From NCBI RefSeq assembly GCF_009363615.1, contig NZ_CP045384.1, positions 2,416,501-2,480,500 on the forward strand: DNA of 64,000 nt, written 5' to 3'. The position numbers were made by a program, and so were the translations under genes. Each line of letters starts with the position of its first letter. Position 1 is the first letter of the stretch. Source of the stretch: Ruegeria sp. THAF33 (GTDB lineage Bacteria; Pseudomonadota; Alphaproteobacteria; Rhodobacterales; Rhodobacteraceae). Below the pieces are notes generated by a model that made no database searches, was not told where the DNA came from, and worked only from the letters and a program-made list of their open reading frames with translations. Of this stretch, positions 9,232 to 17,889 are shown piece by piece.

Positions 9232-11891
9232 TGGACGGAACTGGCCTGCCAGAGGTCCGGTCAACCTGTGCCTATTGCGGCGTCGGCTGCGGTGTTCTTT
9301 TGCGCCCCGATGGTGCCGGTGGTCTGACAGTGCGAGGCGACCCGGACCACCCGGCGAATTACGGGCGTCTATGCTCGAAAGGGTTGGCTTTGGACGAAAC
9401 CGTGGGTCTAGATCACCGGTTGTTGGCCCCACGCGCGTTCGGCCAGGACACCCGTTGGGATGATGCGCTGCAGTTGGTTGCCGATCGCTTTTCGGCCACG
9501 ATCAGAGAGTTCGGACCGGACAGCGTAGCTTTTTACGTCTCGGGTCAATTGCTGACCGAAGATTACTATGTTGCCAACAAGTTGATGAAAGGCTTCATCG
9601 GCTCAGCCAATATCGACACCAATTCGCGGTTGTGTATGGCGTCAACTGTAGCCGGGCATAAACGCGCCTTCGGAACCGATACAGTGCCCGGAACTTATGA
9701 AGATCTGGATCACGCTGACTTAGTTGTGCTGGTTGGTTCAAACCTTGCCTGGTGTCATCCCGTTCTCTATCAGCGGGTCATGGCGGCGCGTCAGGCGCGT
9801 GGCACGAAGATCGTGGTCATTGACCCACGCCGCACAGCGAGTTGTGATCAGGCGGACCTTCATCTGGCGCTTCAGCCAGGCAGCGATGTAGCGCTTTTCA
9901 ACCGATTGCTTTGCAGAATTCACCACACCGGCCATGTATCCGTCGAATTCCTGGAACGAAGCAATGGGATCTCTGAAGCCCTCGAACTGGCGCAGCTTGA
10001 CGATCCTGACGAGACGGGGCTCAGCCCATCTGAGATTGACGCGTTTTGCGATTTGTGGATCGGGACTGAGCGGGTCGTTACGGTCTTTAGTCAGGGTGTA
10101 AACCAGTCTTCCAGCGGTACCGACAAGGTCAATGCGATCTTGAATTGCCATCTGGCCACCGGTCGAATTGGTCGCGAAGGGATGGGGCCGTTCTCGGTCA
10201 CAGGTCAGCCTAACGCCATGGGCGGTCGAGAGGTGGGTGGTCTGGCCAATACGCTCGCTTGCCATCTGGACATTGAAAATGAGGACCATCGTCAGGCGGT
10301 GAAACACTTTTGGAATTCGCCCAACATCCCTCGGAGGCAAGGATTAAAAGCTGTCGATCTGTTCCGATCCATTGAGGATGGTCAGATCAAGGCGCTCTGG
10401 ATCATCCACACAAACCCTGCGGCTACCATGCCGGACGCGGACAGAGTGAGCGCAGCTATTGAAAACTGCCCATTTACAGTTGTCAGCGACCTGACCGCGC
10501 GGACAGATACCGCGCGTATCGCAGACGTGCTGCTGCCAGCGGCGGGATGGGCAGAAAAATCGGGGACTGTAACCAATTCAGATCGCACGATAAGCAGACA
10601 ACGTGCCGTTTTGAGGCCTCCGGGGCAAGCCCGCTCGGACTGGGATATCTTGGCCGAGGTCGGCCGTAGGATGGGTTGGGAAGAGGCATTTAACTACGAT
10701 TCTCCGGCGCAGATTTTCAGAGAATACGCGAGCATGACCTCACTTGCGGCGTCTTTTGGCAAGGACTTCAATATTACCGAGTTGTCCGACATTGGGGATG
10801 AAGACTATGATGCGCTGAGCCCCACACAATGGCCAACGACACTTGGTGCGACCGACAAGCGGTTCTTTGGCGATGGACAGTTTTTTCATCCTGATGGCAA
10901 AGCGCGTATTGTTCCGGTTTCTCACAAGCCGCCCAAAGTGAAAACCTGTGCACAATTCCCGTTTCTTTTAAACACAGGGCGAAACCGGGATCAGTGGCAT
11001 ACCATGACACGGTCAGGTTTGTCGCCTCGTTTATCAGCCCACCTTTCCGAACCTTATGTTGACATGAATCCAACGGACGTTGATCGGTTGGGCCTTAGCG
11101 CCGCAGATTTGGTCCAACTCGACAGCTCAGTTGGAAGCGGTGTCTTTCGCCTTCGAATCTCGGAAGCTGTCGCACCCGGGCAAGCGTTCGCGCCAATTCA
11201 CTGGACGGGTGAAACGGCACCTTCAGCCCGTGTGGATGCGCTTGTTCCAAGTGTGACTGATCCGATATCTGGACAGCCTGAAAGCAAGGCGACGGCTGTT
11301 TCTGTGCGGCGTCTGAATGCTTCCTGGTACGGCTTCGCCATTTCCGTCGATGCGGCCTCGCCTATGGCAGAATACTGGGCAAGGAGCAAAACGGACAAAG
11401 GCTACAGGATGGAGTTGGCAGGTAAGCAGGACATCGACGATTGGGAACACAAAGCCCGCGAGTGGTTTGGACTACCTGATGCCATGGTGACTTCAATCGA
11501 AGACCCCAAACGCGGCTCGCATAGGATCGCGCTGTCAGACGGACAGCGCCTCTTGGCGGCGCTTTTCGTCTCCCGCCAACCTATCACTCTGATGCGAGAC
11601 TATTTGGCAAGTTTGCCTGAGGTTTCGCTCATTCAGATACTGTCTGGCCGGTCATCTGCTGCTTCTGAAGACTGTGGACCAATTGTCTGTTCGTGTTTCG
11701 GGGTCGGACTAAAAACCATCATCGGCGCCATTCGCGACAAACGTTTGATCAATGTGGACGATATCGGAGATGCCCTTCAAGCTGGAACAAACTGCGGTTC
11801 ATGCCGGCCAGAGTTGGCTGAATTGGTCGCGGAGCATTCGAAGTTGAACCGCAATACGCCGAAGAGTTTCTCGCAAGAACAGTTAGGATAG
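9231..11891 (+). CDS. nasA: Assimilatory nitrate reductase catalytic subunit
   Basis: 886 residues; reduces nitrate to nitrite in the cytoplasm. The N-terminus binds one [4Fe-4S] cluster through C13, C16, C20 and C48. The bis-MGD molybdopterin oxidoreductase domain follows (VLVGSNLAWCHPV, QPNAMGGREVGG), then the molybdopterin-dinucleotide-binding domain (about 590-700; NTGRNRDQWHTMTRSG). A C-terminal BFD-like [2Fe-2S] module occupies about 815-865 (CSCFGVG then CGSCRPE). The C-terminal cluster probably accepts electrons from a reductase; no separate NasC-type flavoprotein gene is seen, so the donor may be NirB's flavin module or a ferredoxin coded elsewhere. The gene is translationally coupled to nirD and is last in the operon. 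There is no export signal. Confidence 0.95.
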   Translation: MDGTGLPEVRSTCAYCGVGCGVLLRPDGAGGLTVRGDPDHPANYGRLCSKGLALDETVGLDHRLLAPRAFGQDTRWDDALQLVADRFSATIREFGPDSVAFYVSGQLLTEDYYVANKLMKGFIGSANIDTNSRLCMASTVAGHKRAFGTDTVPGTYEDLDHADLVVLVGSNLAWCHPVLYQRVMAARQARGTKIVVIDPRRTASCDQADLHLALQPGSDVALFNRLLCRIHHTGHVSVEFLERSNGISEALELAQLDDPDETGLSPSEIDAFCDLWIGTERVVTVFSQGVNQSSSGTDKVNAILNCHLATGRIGREGMGPFSVTGQPNAMGGREVGGLANTLACHLDIENEDHRQAVKHFWNSPNIPRRQGLKAVDLFRSIEDGQIKALWIIHTNPAATMPDADRVSAAIENCPFTVVSDLTARTDTARIADVLLPAAGWAEKSGTVTNSDRTISRQRAVLRPPGQARSDWDILAEVGRRMGWEEAFNYDSPAQIFREYASMTSLAASFGKDFNITELSDIGDEDYDALSPTQWPTTLGATDKRFFGDGQFFHPDGKARIVPVSHKPPKVKTCAQFPFLLNTGRNRDQWHTMTRSGLSPRLSAHLSEPYVDMNPTDVDRLGLSAADLVQLDSSVGSGVFRLRISEAVAPGQAFAPIHWTGETAPSARVDALVPSVTDPISGQPESKATAVSVRRLNASWYGFAISVDAASPMAEYWARSKTDKGYRMELAGKQDIDDWEHKAREWFGLPDAMVTSIEDPKRGSHRIALSDGQRLLAALFVSRQPITLMRDYLASLPEVSLIQILSGRSSAASEDCGPIVCSCFGVGLKTIIGAIRDKRLINVDDIGDALQAGTNCGSCRPELAELVAEHSKLNRNTPKSFSQEQLG

Positions 11892-12340
11892 ACCGGGGTT
11901 TTGGAGCTGGACAGTAGTCTGCTTTGGTAGGCTATCTAGGTAGGAGCGGTTTCCGTCCACTCGAGACCCAAAACCTGGTTGAGCGTGATTCACCGGTTCG
12001 GGCAATCCGGTGGAAGGATGGCGTCGTCCTGCGCTCCAAGCGCCAATATATGCTTACTGAGCAATTTCGTGTCCTGCGACCTCAGATGAAACCAATACTC
12101 ATCCAGTTGATCAGCAGCCTTTCTTGCGCTCGCCGCCACGATGTTCGCCAAATGAGTACGCAAAGAAAACGCGATCCGAGAAGACGAATAGTAGCGGCAA
12201 TACTCTTTGGGAACGCGGCACTATAGTAAAACACACCAACTTTTACGAACTTGTACTTGGGTGAAAGGGTCTCTGACATGGTCCACGGCTCCAACCTGCT
12301 GTTTAAAGCTCGATTTAAACCAAGGGTTTACCTGAGGAAG
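11892..12340. other. Gene-poor gap after nasA
   Basis: About 450 bases between the nitrate operon and tRNA-Phe. Short open frames exist on both strands (for example 11924-12226 forward), but none has a convincing ribosome site, domain or codon pattern. No clear terminator hairpin for nasA is visible. The operon often ends with cobA in relatives; nothing resembling it remains here. Confidence 0.5.
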
Positions 12341-12415
12341 TGGTGCCCGGGGGCGGAATCGAACCACCGACACGAGGATTTTCAATCCACTGCTCTACCC
12401 CTGAGCTACCCGGGC
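12341..12415 (-). tRNA. tRNA-Phe (anticodon GAA)
   Basis: A complete cloverleaf on the reverse strand. The acceptor stem is GCCCGGG paired with CCCGGGC, the D arm GCTC/GAGC, the anticodon loop TTGAAAA with anticodon GAA, and the T arm GGTGG-TTCGATT-CCGCC. CCA is encoded (12343-12341). Total length is 75 bases. The anticodon stem GTGGA/TCCTC contains one T-T mismatch at pair 28-42. Confidence 0.96.
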
Positions 12416-12494
12416 ACGGGAACGACGTTCGTCGTTGGGTGGGGGCCTTCTATGACTTGCTACAAGCGGTGTCCAGAGGCTTTTTCACATTTTT

Positions 12495-12677
12495 TCAATG
12501 CGGTCGCTTTGGCGTGAAGTCCTGCGTGTCATCCTCGACTTCAAGGTCCTCTTCGCGCTGCGAGGGAACCGAGTAGGACCCGTTCAGCCACTTGGCCAAA
12601 TCAATGTCCGCACAGCGCCTGGAACAAAACGGACGAAACTTCTGCTCGGTCTCGGCACCGCAAATCGGGCAGCTCAT
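12495..12677 (-). CDS. yacG: DNA gyrase inhibitor / zinc-binding protein YacG
   Basis: A 60-residue YacG-family protein. Four zinc-ligand cysteines are visible: C3-P-I-C6 and C18-S-R-R-C22. The family's F-R-P-F-C and W-L-N-G-S-Y segments are present, followed by an acidic tail. In E. coli YacG binds GyrB and blocks gyrase. Here the gene overlaps the end of the RNase E/G gene by 4 bases (ATGA), so it is coupled to RNA-processing and nucleotide-sanitation genes, a conserved arrangement in Rhodobacterales. Confidence 0.92.
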   Translation of the reverse strand: MSCPICGAETEQKFRPFCSRRCADIDLAKWLNGSYSVPSQREEDLEVEDDTQDFTPKRPH

Positions 12678-13696
12678 TTCAGGACCTCCATCACAGGAAC
12701 GCGACCACGCTTTCGCTGCAACTCAAAGTGGCCCAGCGGGGTCCAGCCTGCAAGAATCGTCTCGTCTGGGTCTGATCTGAACGCGGCGCGTAAAGCGGAT
12801 TCAAACCCGCGACGATCCTTCTTTGGCATGGGCGCGAGGTCCAGCGTAATCTGACCAGCCAGCCCACGTACGCGCAAAGCACGGGGCAGCATCTTGGCGC
12901 AGGCGAAATTGGCCTTGGTGCCCGCCGCGAGCGAGGTGTCCGCTCCGGTGTTCACATCCACGGCGACCAATGCGCGTGTGGGTTCGATGTAAAGATGCCC
13001 CCCGCCCGGCAAAGGCTCGGACGCTCCACACACCGTATCCAGCGCATCCAGAACGCCGTGGGTTTCGAACCCGCCCGCCTGTGTCACGACTTCGGCCGGG
13101 TCGGTCCAGTCGCGCCAGGCAAGGATATGGGGGCTGTCACCTTCGCTGAGAAGTTCAGGCTCGGTCCCGTCGTCATTCATCACCTGCTCGGCCTGCGTCA
13201 ACATGGCCGAGATGTCTTCCGAGATATCTTCGGCATCCGCACCCGCGCAGCAGGAGCGCAGGATCAATCCATAGGCGCTGTCACCCATCTGCTCGTGCGC
13301 GATTTCAAGCAGTTGATCGCGTATGTCCTCGTCTTTGATACTGCGCGAAATGTTCAGGCCCGGAGCGTCCGGCGTAACAATCGCATAGCGGCTTTTGAAA
13401 AGGATGCGATTGCTCACCGGTATGGCTTTGCCGGGCTCTGCAAAGCCGGTGACTTGTACCAACAACAGGGCGCCGGGACCCAAGCCTTTGACTTGTCGCA
13501 GGAAAGCAGGGCCATCTGGCGTGGTCAGGAACATTCCGCCCTGCCCCTTGACCGGGCGGTCAGCGCGGGCGCGGTAGATCGTGCCGGGCGCGGGTGCGTC
13601 TGTGGCTATCAAGAAGTCATCCAACTTGCCGTCGACCATCAGCGCAGCCGCTTCGCGGCCTTGGATGTGGTCCAGAACAATGGTGCGACCTTTCAT
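12674..13696 (-). CDS. Short ribonuclease E/G family protein
   Basis: 340 residues of the RNase E/G catalytic family. An S1-like region lies near residues 35-110. The catalytic core has the [12 protein letters not shown] motif and the second acidic motif [14 protein letters not shown], giving the two metal-binding aspartates. The protein stops at [11 protein letters not shown], the point where RNase E continues into its CPxC zinc link, so the zinc link, small domain and scaffold are missing. Start at 13696 overlaps the maf stop (ATGA); a longer frame to 13795 would run deep into maf. Probably an RNA-processing enzyme separate from full-length RNase E. The frame reads cleanly, so it is not an obvious truncation mutant. 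Confidence 0.85.
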   Translation of the reverse strand: MKGRTIVLDHIQGREAAALMVDGKLDDFLIATDAPAPGTIYRARADRPVKGQGGMFLTTPDGPAFLRQVKGLGPGALLLVQVTGFAEPGKAIPVSNRILFKSRYAIVTPDAPGLNISRSIKDEDIRDQLLEIAHEQMGDSAYGLILRSCCAGADAEDISEDISAMLTQAEQVMNDDGTEPELLSEGDSPHILAWRDWTDPAEVVTQAGGFETHGVLDALDTVCGASEPLPGGGHLYIEPTRALVAVDVNTGADTSLAAGTKANFACAKMLPRALRVRGLAGQITLDLAPMPKKDRRGFESALRAAFRSDPDETILAGWTPLGHFELQRKRGRVPVMEVLK

Positions 13697-14271
13697 GATG
13701 CCTCTCGATACAGTGGATAGCCGATGCCTTGCAGCAAGGCTGCGGTCTCGGACAGGGGCAGGCCGACGATGCCGGTAAAAGACCCCGAAATCCATGGAAT
13801 GAAAGCCCCTGCGGGCCCCTGAATCGCATAGGCGCCTGCCTTGCCGCGCCAGTCTCCGGTCGCCAGATAGGCGTTGATCTCGACATCCGACAGACGTTTG
13901 ACCTTGACCTGTGAGACGACATCACGCTGCAGCACACGGTCTCCGCGCCGGACCGCAACCGAGGTGATCACGCGGTGACGACGACCAGACAGGGAATGCA
14001 GAAACTCCGCTGCCTGCCCCACATCCTCGGGCTTACCCAGAATCCGACGCCCCAAGGCCACGGTGGTATCTGCACAGAGGGTAACGTCACCTCTATCCGA
14101 CTGAACAGCCTGCACTTTTTGGCGCGTGATGCGGTGGCAATACGGAACTGGAAGCTCGCCCTTCAAAGGCGTTTCATCGATGTCAGGAGGGTAAATGGCA
14201 TCGGGCCGCACGCCAAGCTGGGCCAGCAGGTCCAGCCGTCTTGGGCTGCCCGATCCGAGAATGAACGCCAT
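13693..14271 (-). CDS. maf: Maf-like nucleoside triphosphate pyrophosphatase
   Basis: A 192-residue Maf/YhdE family protein. The N-terminal S-x-S-P-R-R loop ([15 protein letters not shown]), the catalytic acidic stretch around DIDETP, and the later ADTTVALG motif are all present. Maf proteins hydrolyse non-canonical or modified nucleoside triphosphates. The gene lies 11 bases downstream of infA, and its stop overlaps the RNase E/G start by 4 bases, forming an infA-maf-rne-yacG run. Confidence 0.93.
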   Translation of the reverse strand: MAFILGSGSPRRLDLLAQLGVRPDAIYPPDIDETPLKGELPVPYCHRITRQKVQAVQSDRGDVTLCADTTVALGRRILGKPEDVGQAAEFLHSLSGRRHRVITSVAVRRGDRVLQRDVVSQVKVKRLSDVEINAYLATGDWRGKAGAYAIQGPAGAFIPWISGSFTGIVGLPLSETAALLQGIGYPLYREAS

Positions 14272-14282
14272 TGCGGCAGGCG

Positions 14283-14501
14283 TTACTTGAAGCGATAGTT
14301 GATCCGACCCTTGGTCAGATCATATGGGGTCATCTCGACCTGAACCTTGTCGCCGGCCAGAACACGGATGCGGTTCTTGCGCATCTTGCCTGCCGTATGT
14401 GCGATGATCTCATGGCCGTTTTCCAGCTCGACCCGAAACGTCGCATTAGGCAGGAGTTCCTTCACGACACCGGGAAATTCGAGCGTATCTTCCTTGGCCA
14501 T
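14283..14501 (-). CDS. infA: Translation initiation factor IF-1
   Basis: A 72-residue single S1/OB-fold protein with the canonical [13 protein letters not shown] start and the conserved core [18 protein letters not shown] and Y-DL-x-KGRI-x-YR. Start chosen at 14501 by family length; the frame extends upstream to 14525 but the eight extra residues are not part of IF-1. It heads the infA-maf-RNase E/G-yacG group. Confidence 0.98.
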   Translation of the reverse strand: MAKEDTLEFPGVVKELLPNATFRVELENGHEIIAHTAGKMRKNRIRVLAGDKVQVEMTPYDLTKGRINYRFK

Positions 14502-14592
14502 GTTGTCTCCATCATTGCGTTGCACCCGCAGAATCTGCGGGGGTGTGCGCTTAAATGAGCCTATTTCGGCCTTATTTCAAGGGCGGAATCAC

Positions 14593-15468
14593 CTAAAGAG
14601 CGGATATTGTGACCGATTCGACTCGGGCAGTCTGTTCGTCCCAATGGGTTCGGTTCAGTACGTGACCGTCCGCGCGGACCTCAGCGATGGCTGACAGGTC
14701 GACATCCGCATAGGTCCAGCCCGGCTGATTCAAAGTGCCTTCGGCCAGCACACCGGTGGCCGGAAACCCCTTGTCGGGCGGGCCAAAGACGCCTCCGGTC
14801 CCGGTGTTCATATCCACCGCCTCGGACCACTCATTGTTCCCGACCAGCGAGGCCATAACCGTAACGCACTGATTTTCCAAAGCTCTGGACATTGCGCCAA
14901 TCCGCACGCGCCAGTAACCCGAAAGCGCTTCGGTACAGGATGGCGCAAGAATCAGGTCTGCTTCGCTCAGCGCGCGGCCCAGCAACGGAAACTCGCTGTC
15001 ATAACAGATCAACACACCGATCTTGCCCAGCGCGGTGTCGAAAAGCTTGAGCGGACCACCGGGGGCGATGTCCCAATCCTCGCGTTCGAACCGGGTCATA
15101 ATCTGTTTGTCCTGATGGTCGAAACTGCCATCCGGCGCGTAGAAGGCGGCACGGTTCACCGGACGCCCGGTTCCATCAACAACCGGCGCGGACGCACCCA
15201 GAATGTAGGTTTTGTACGTCTTGGCGAGGCGGGTGTGCAGGTTTTGTACATCCACCATCCGGTCGGACACGGCCCGGATCGACCGCTCCAGATCGCCGGC
15301 AACCTCGGCCCCGTCGAGGGTCGACAGCTCCATCGCGCCGTATTCGGGAAAGACCAACAATTCGGCCCCCTGCCTTGCGGCCTGGGACACCCACCCCTCA
15401 AGCTTGTCTTCGTATTGTGCCCAGCTATCCAACCAGTCGAAGTTGTAGGCGGCAGTTGCGACTTTCAT
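14593..15468 (-). CDS. Carbon-nitrogen hydrolase (nitrilase superfamily)
   Basis: 291 residues with the nitrilase-superfamily Glu-Lys-Cys triad: E in FPEYGAME (about residue 43), K in the QDKQIMTRFERE region, and C in VLICYDSEFP (about 156). These enzymes hydrolyse nitriles, amides or carbamoyl groups through a cysteine thioester. Substrate cannot be read from the sequence. It sits at the start of an accessory set between infA and the UPF0262 gene and reads in the same direction as the neighbours. No signal peptide, so cytoplasmic. Confidence 0.87.
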   Translation of the reverse strand: MKVATAAYNFDWLDSWAQYEDKLEGWVSQAARQGAELLVFPEYGAMELSTLDGAEVAGDLERSIRAVSDRMVDVQNLHTRLAKTYKTYILGASAPVVDGTGRPVNRAAFYAPDGSFDHQDKQIMTRFEREDWDIAPGGPLKLFDTALGKIGVLICYDSEFPLLGRALSEADLILAPSCTEALSGYWRVRIGAMSRALENQCVTVMASLVGNNEWSEAVDMNTGTGGVFGPPDKGFPATGVLAEGTLNQPGWTYADVDLSAIAEVRADGHVLNRTHWDEQTARVESVTISAL

Positions 15469-15535
15469 GGCAGCGTCCCCGTGCGGTCAAATTCGCATGA
15501 CCTTAGTCGCGGACGCAGACCGGAGTACAGCCCAA

Positions 15536-15805
15536 TTACCCTGCGGTCGTCGGATCGATGATCGTGGTCACTTCGGTGATCGTGTTGGCCGGGAACCCGC
15601 TGAGTTCCGCATGCTTGTGGATCGCGTCCTCGCTCTCGGCCAGATAGATGCAAAAGGTCTTGTCACCAGCAACATAGGAATGCTCCCACTGCACGCCGGG
15701 TATTTGCGCCAGCGCTTCGTTCGACTTCGCAGACGCGCCGCACAGTTCGTCACCGGACATGGAACCGACACCCGGAAGATCGCGTTCGATAACATAGCGT
15801 TTCAT
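15536..15805 (-). CDS. DUF4242-family small protein
   Basis: 89 residues matching the DUF4242 pattern: MKRYVIERDLPGVG start, S-x-K-S-N-E-A-L core, and W-E-H-S-Y-V-A-G-D-K-T-F-C-I-Y-L-A in the middle. The fold is ferredoxin-like and some members bind nickel. The conserved HSYV and tyrosine/cysteine positions are present. No signal peptide. No specific function can be inferred from the neighbours. Confidence 0.78.
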   Translation of the reverse strand: MKRYVIERDLPGVGSMSGDELCGASAKSNEALAQIPGVQWEHSYVAGDKTFCIYLAESEDAIHKHAELSGFPANTITEVTTIIDPTTAG

Positions 15806-15868
15806 GGCAATTCCCCCACAGAAAACCCAACACTAACATGATTCGGGAATTTCTTCTGCGTTTGGCGT

Positions 15869-16462
15869 TCAGAGATCCCGGATCCAGAACTGCAACGGCT
15901 TCTGGGTCTCGCCCTCTTGCCCGATATCTTTCCACGAAAACTGTGCGATCGCACCGGGCAATGGTTCATACCCCCGCGCGCGCCAGAAGGCATCCAGCGG
16001 GCGGTAATTGTCGGGCCGCATCGGATGATCTGCCGGGCGTTGTACGCCGCAGAATGCGCATTTGGTGAAACCCAGCGCGCGGGCATGGGCTTCGCGGGCG
16101 TCGAAGAACCTGTGGCCGACACCCTGCCCGCGATAGTCGGGCAACAGCACCGATTCGGCGCAATAGAAGATGTCATGCAGGTCAAGCCCGGTGCCCTCGA
16201 AGGCCGCCGCGAAATCTTCGGCGTGGTCGATCAGAGGGGCGCCGGTTGACGCTCCGATCAGGCTGTCGTTGTCGAATGCGCCCACCACGATGGCCTTGTC
16301 GCTGTCGCGGTAGGATTGCAGGTATTTCCGTTCATATTCCAGGTCGCCATCGTAAAGATACGGCCAGGCGTGAAATACCTTGATCCGCAGCCGGGCAACG
16401 TCATCAAGGGCGGCTTCCAGTGCCGCTCCGGTCAGGGGGCGGACGGCGGTGACCTCAGCCAT
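15869..16462 (-). CDS. GNAT-family N-acetyltransferase
   Basis: A 197-residue protein with a GNAT acetyl-CoA-binding segment: SVLLPDYRGQGVGHRFFDARE, containing the R/Q-x-x-G-x-G/A loop. The N-terminal part (RIKVFHAWPYLYDGD) is common in an uncharacterised GNAT subgroup. Start at 16462 leaves an 8-base overlap with the upstream NTF2-like gene; a longer frame to 16525 would run further into it. Substrate unknown. Confidence 0.82.
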   Translation of the reverse strand: MAEVTAVRPLTGAALEAALDDVARLRIKVFHAWPYLYDGDLEYERKYLQSYRDSDKAIVVGAFDNDSLIGASTGAPLIDHAEDFAAAFEGTGLDLHDIFYCAESVLLPDYRGQGVGHRFFDAREAHARALGFTKCAFCGVQRPADHPMRPDNYRPLDAFWRARGYEPLPGAIAQFSWKDIGQEGETQKPLQFWIRDL

Positions 16463-16853
16463 TCGAAACCTGCTTGGTCCAGTCCGCCAGGTTGTAGAAA
16501 GTGGTGACGCGGGTGATCTTGCCATCCTTCAGGTCGAAGAACGAGCCGGCAGGCAGGCGGTACGTCTGGCCATGCGCATCCGGCAGGCCATCATCGGTTT
16601 CCAGATAGGTTCCGTTGACGATGAATTCGGCTGCGGCGCGGGTGCCGCCTTCGGCTTCGAACACGACGATGTCGGTCAGGTTTTCTTTGTAGCAGCGGTT
16701 CATATGCGCGCAGAACGCGGCGAATTTGTCCTTGCCAATGCGGATCTGGCCTTCGTTCACGTGATGGGCCACGTCATCGGACAGGCAGGCCAGCATGGCA
16801 TCCACGTCACCGGCATTGAAGGCTTCGAAATAGGTTTTGACGGTCTGGTTCAT
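16455..16853 (-). CDS. NTF2-like / SnoaL-family protein (ketosteroid-isomerase-related)
   Basis: 132 residues with the SnoaL-like pattern: Y-F-E-A-F-N-A-G-D-V-D-A-M-L at the N-terminus, a core with AAEFIVNGTY, and F-D-L-K-D-G-K-I-T-R-V near the end. Members are small cone-shaped enzymes or binding proteins with varied substrates. ATG at 16853 is preferred because AAGGAG lies five bases upstream; a GTG at 16859 is too close to that site. It overlaps the stop region of the phosphatase gene before it and the acetyltransferase after it, so the three are coupled. Confidence 0.8.
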   Translation of the reverse strand: MNQTVKTYFEAFNAGDVDAMLACLSDDVAHHVNEGQIRIGKDKFAAFCAHMNRCYKENLTDIVVFEAEGGTRAAAEFIVNGTYLETDDGLPDAHGQTYRLPAGSFFDLKDGKITRVTTFYNLADWTKQVSNG

Positions 16854-16855
16854 GG

Positions 16856-17308
16856 TCACTCCTTAGGTTCGCCCCAGCGGTCTTTCAGATGTTTGATGAT
16901 CTGATCGCGGGTCTGTCGGTAGTGATGTAACTTTTCTTCGCGGGTCTCGCCCAACCCGGTAGGGTCCATTATTGGCCAATAATCGACATCGAGGTGAAAA
17001 ACCCGGGTCAGTTCCAGCGCCCGGCGCTGACTGGCGGGCGAAAGCGCCACCACCAGATCGAACGAGCTGAGATCGTCGCCCCATTCCTGCATCTCGTCAA
17101 AGGACCGCGAGCGGTGACGGGACAGTTCCACACCCACCTCGTGGCAGGCCGCGATGCAGAACCCGTCGATTTCCAGATCGTTGTGCACGCCTGCGGACTG
17201 CACATAGGTGCCCGTGCCGTAAAACTTCTTCATCAGCCCCTCGGCCATCGGAGATCGAACCGAGTTGTGGTCGCAACAGAACAGGACCGACTGCGGCAGA
17301 GGCTTCAC
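16856..17308 (-). CDS. Low-molecular-weight protein-tyrosine-phosphatase-like protein
   Basis: 150 residues of the LMW-PTP/arsenate-reductase superfamily. The catalytic P-loop C-x5-R is seen near the N-terminus (C-D-H-N-S-V-R-S), and the general-acid D-P motif is in IMDPTGLGETREE. It starts with GTG at 17308, four bases after the UPF0262 stop. This gene next to UPF0262 and hisD is a conserved Rhodobacteraceae order. It may act on phosphotyrosine proteins or arsenate; the sequence does not decide. Confidence 0.85.
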   Translation of the reverse strand: MKPLPQSVLFCCDHNSVRSPMAEGLMKKFYGTGTYVQSAGVHNDLEIDGFCIAACHEVGVELSRHRSRSFDEMQEWGDDLSSFDLVVALSPASQRRALELTRVFHLDVDYWPIMDPTGLGETREEKLHHYRQTRDQIIKHLKDRWGEPKE

Positions 17309-17311
17309 CCG

Positions 17312-17791
17312 TCAGCCCCCGAAATGCAGCACGCAGATCAGCGTGAACAGGCGCCGGGCGGTATCGGTATCCACTTCTGCCTTTCCCTCCAGCCGTTCCT
17401 GTAGCACGCGGCTGCCTTCGTTGTGGATGCCGCGGCGGGCCATGTCTATGGTCTCGATCTGGCTGGGAGGCAGCGACTTGACCGCGTCGAAATAGCTTTC
17501 GCAGATCTGGAAGTAATCCTTGACCACCTGCCGGAACGGGCCAAGCGACAGGTGAAATTCGGCGGCTTTTTCATTCTCTTCGGTCGCGATATCAAAGACC
17601 AGCCGTTTGTCGCGGATCGACAGCTGTACGTGGTAAGGCCCATCAGGAATGACACGGTCATCCCGATTGGGCAGCGAAAAGCTGTTGTCTTCCAGCAGAT
17701 CATAGATGGCAACCTTGCGTTCCTGCTCGATCTCAGGGGTCGGCGGCGGCAGGTTTCGGTCATCCAGTTCGATATGCGAAATGCGGGTCAT
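17312..17791 (-). CDS. UPF0262 family protein
   Basis: 159 residues matching UPF0262, an alphaproteobacterial family of unknown function. Recognised by the start (R-I-x-H-I-E-L-D-D), F-S-L-P-N-R, G-P-Y-H-V-Q-L-S-I-R-D-x-R-L-V-F-D-I and the ending A-R-R-L-F-T-L-I-C-V-L-H-F-G-G. It lies between hisD and the LMW phosphatase. Known only as a conserved neighbour of hisD. Confidence 0.9.
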   Translation of the reverse strand: MTRISHIELDDRNLPPPTPEIEQERKVAIYDLLEDNSFSLPNRDDRVIPDGPYHVQLSIRDKRLVFDIATEENEKAAEFHLSLGPFRQVVKDYFQICESYFDAVKSLPPSQIETIDMARRGIHNEGSRVLQERLEGKAEVDTDTARRLFTLICVLHFGG

Positions 17792-17889
17792 CGTTATGGC
17801 TACAATCCTTTTGTCAGCACAGACCTATATCAACGGAATCCAGTCGGCAACGCAGAGAAGCGCCATATGTGTCCGGTCTTTGCGTCATT

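Noticed and set aside
11924..12226. 100-codon forward frame after nasA
   Set aside because: Arg-rich, no domain, no ribosome site, and overlapped by equally long reverse frames.
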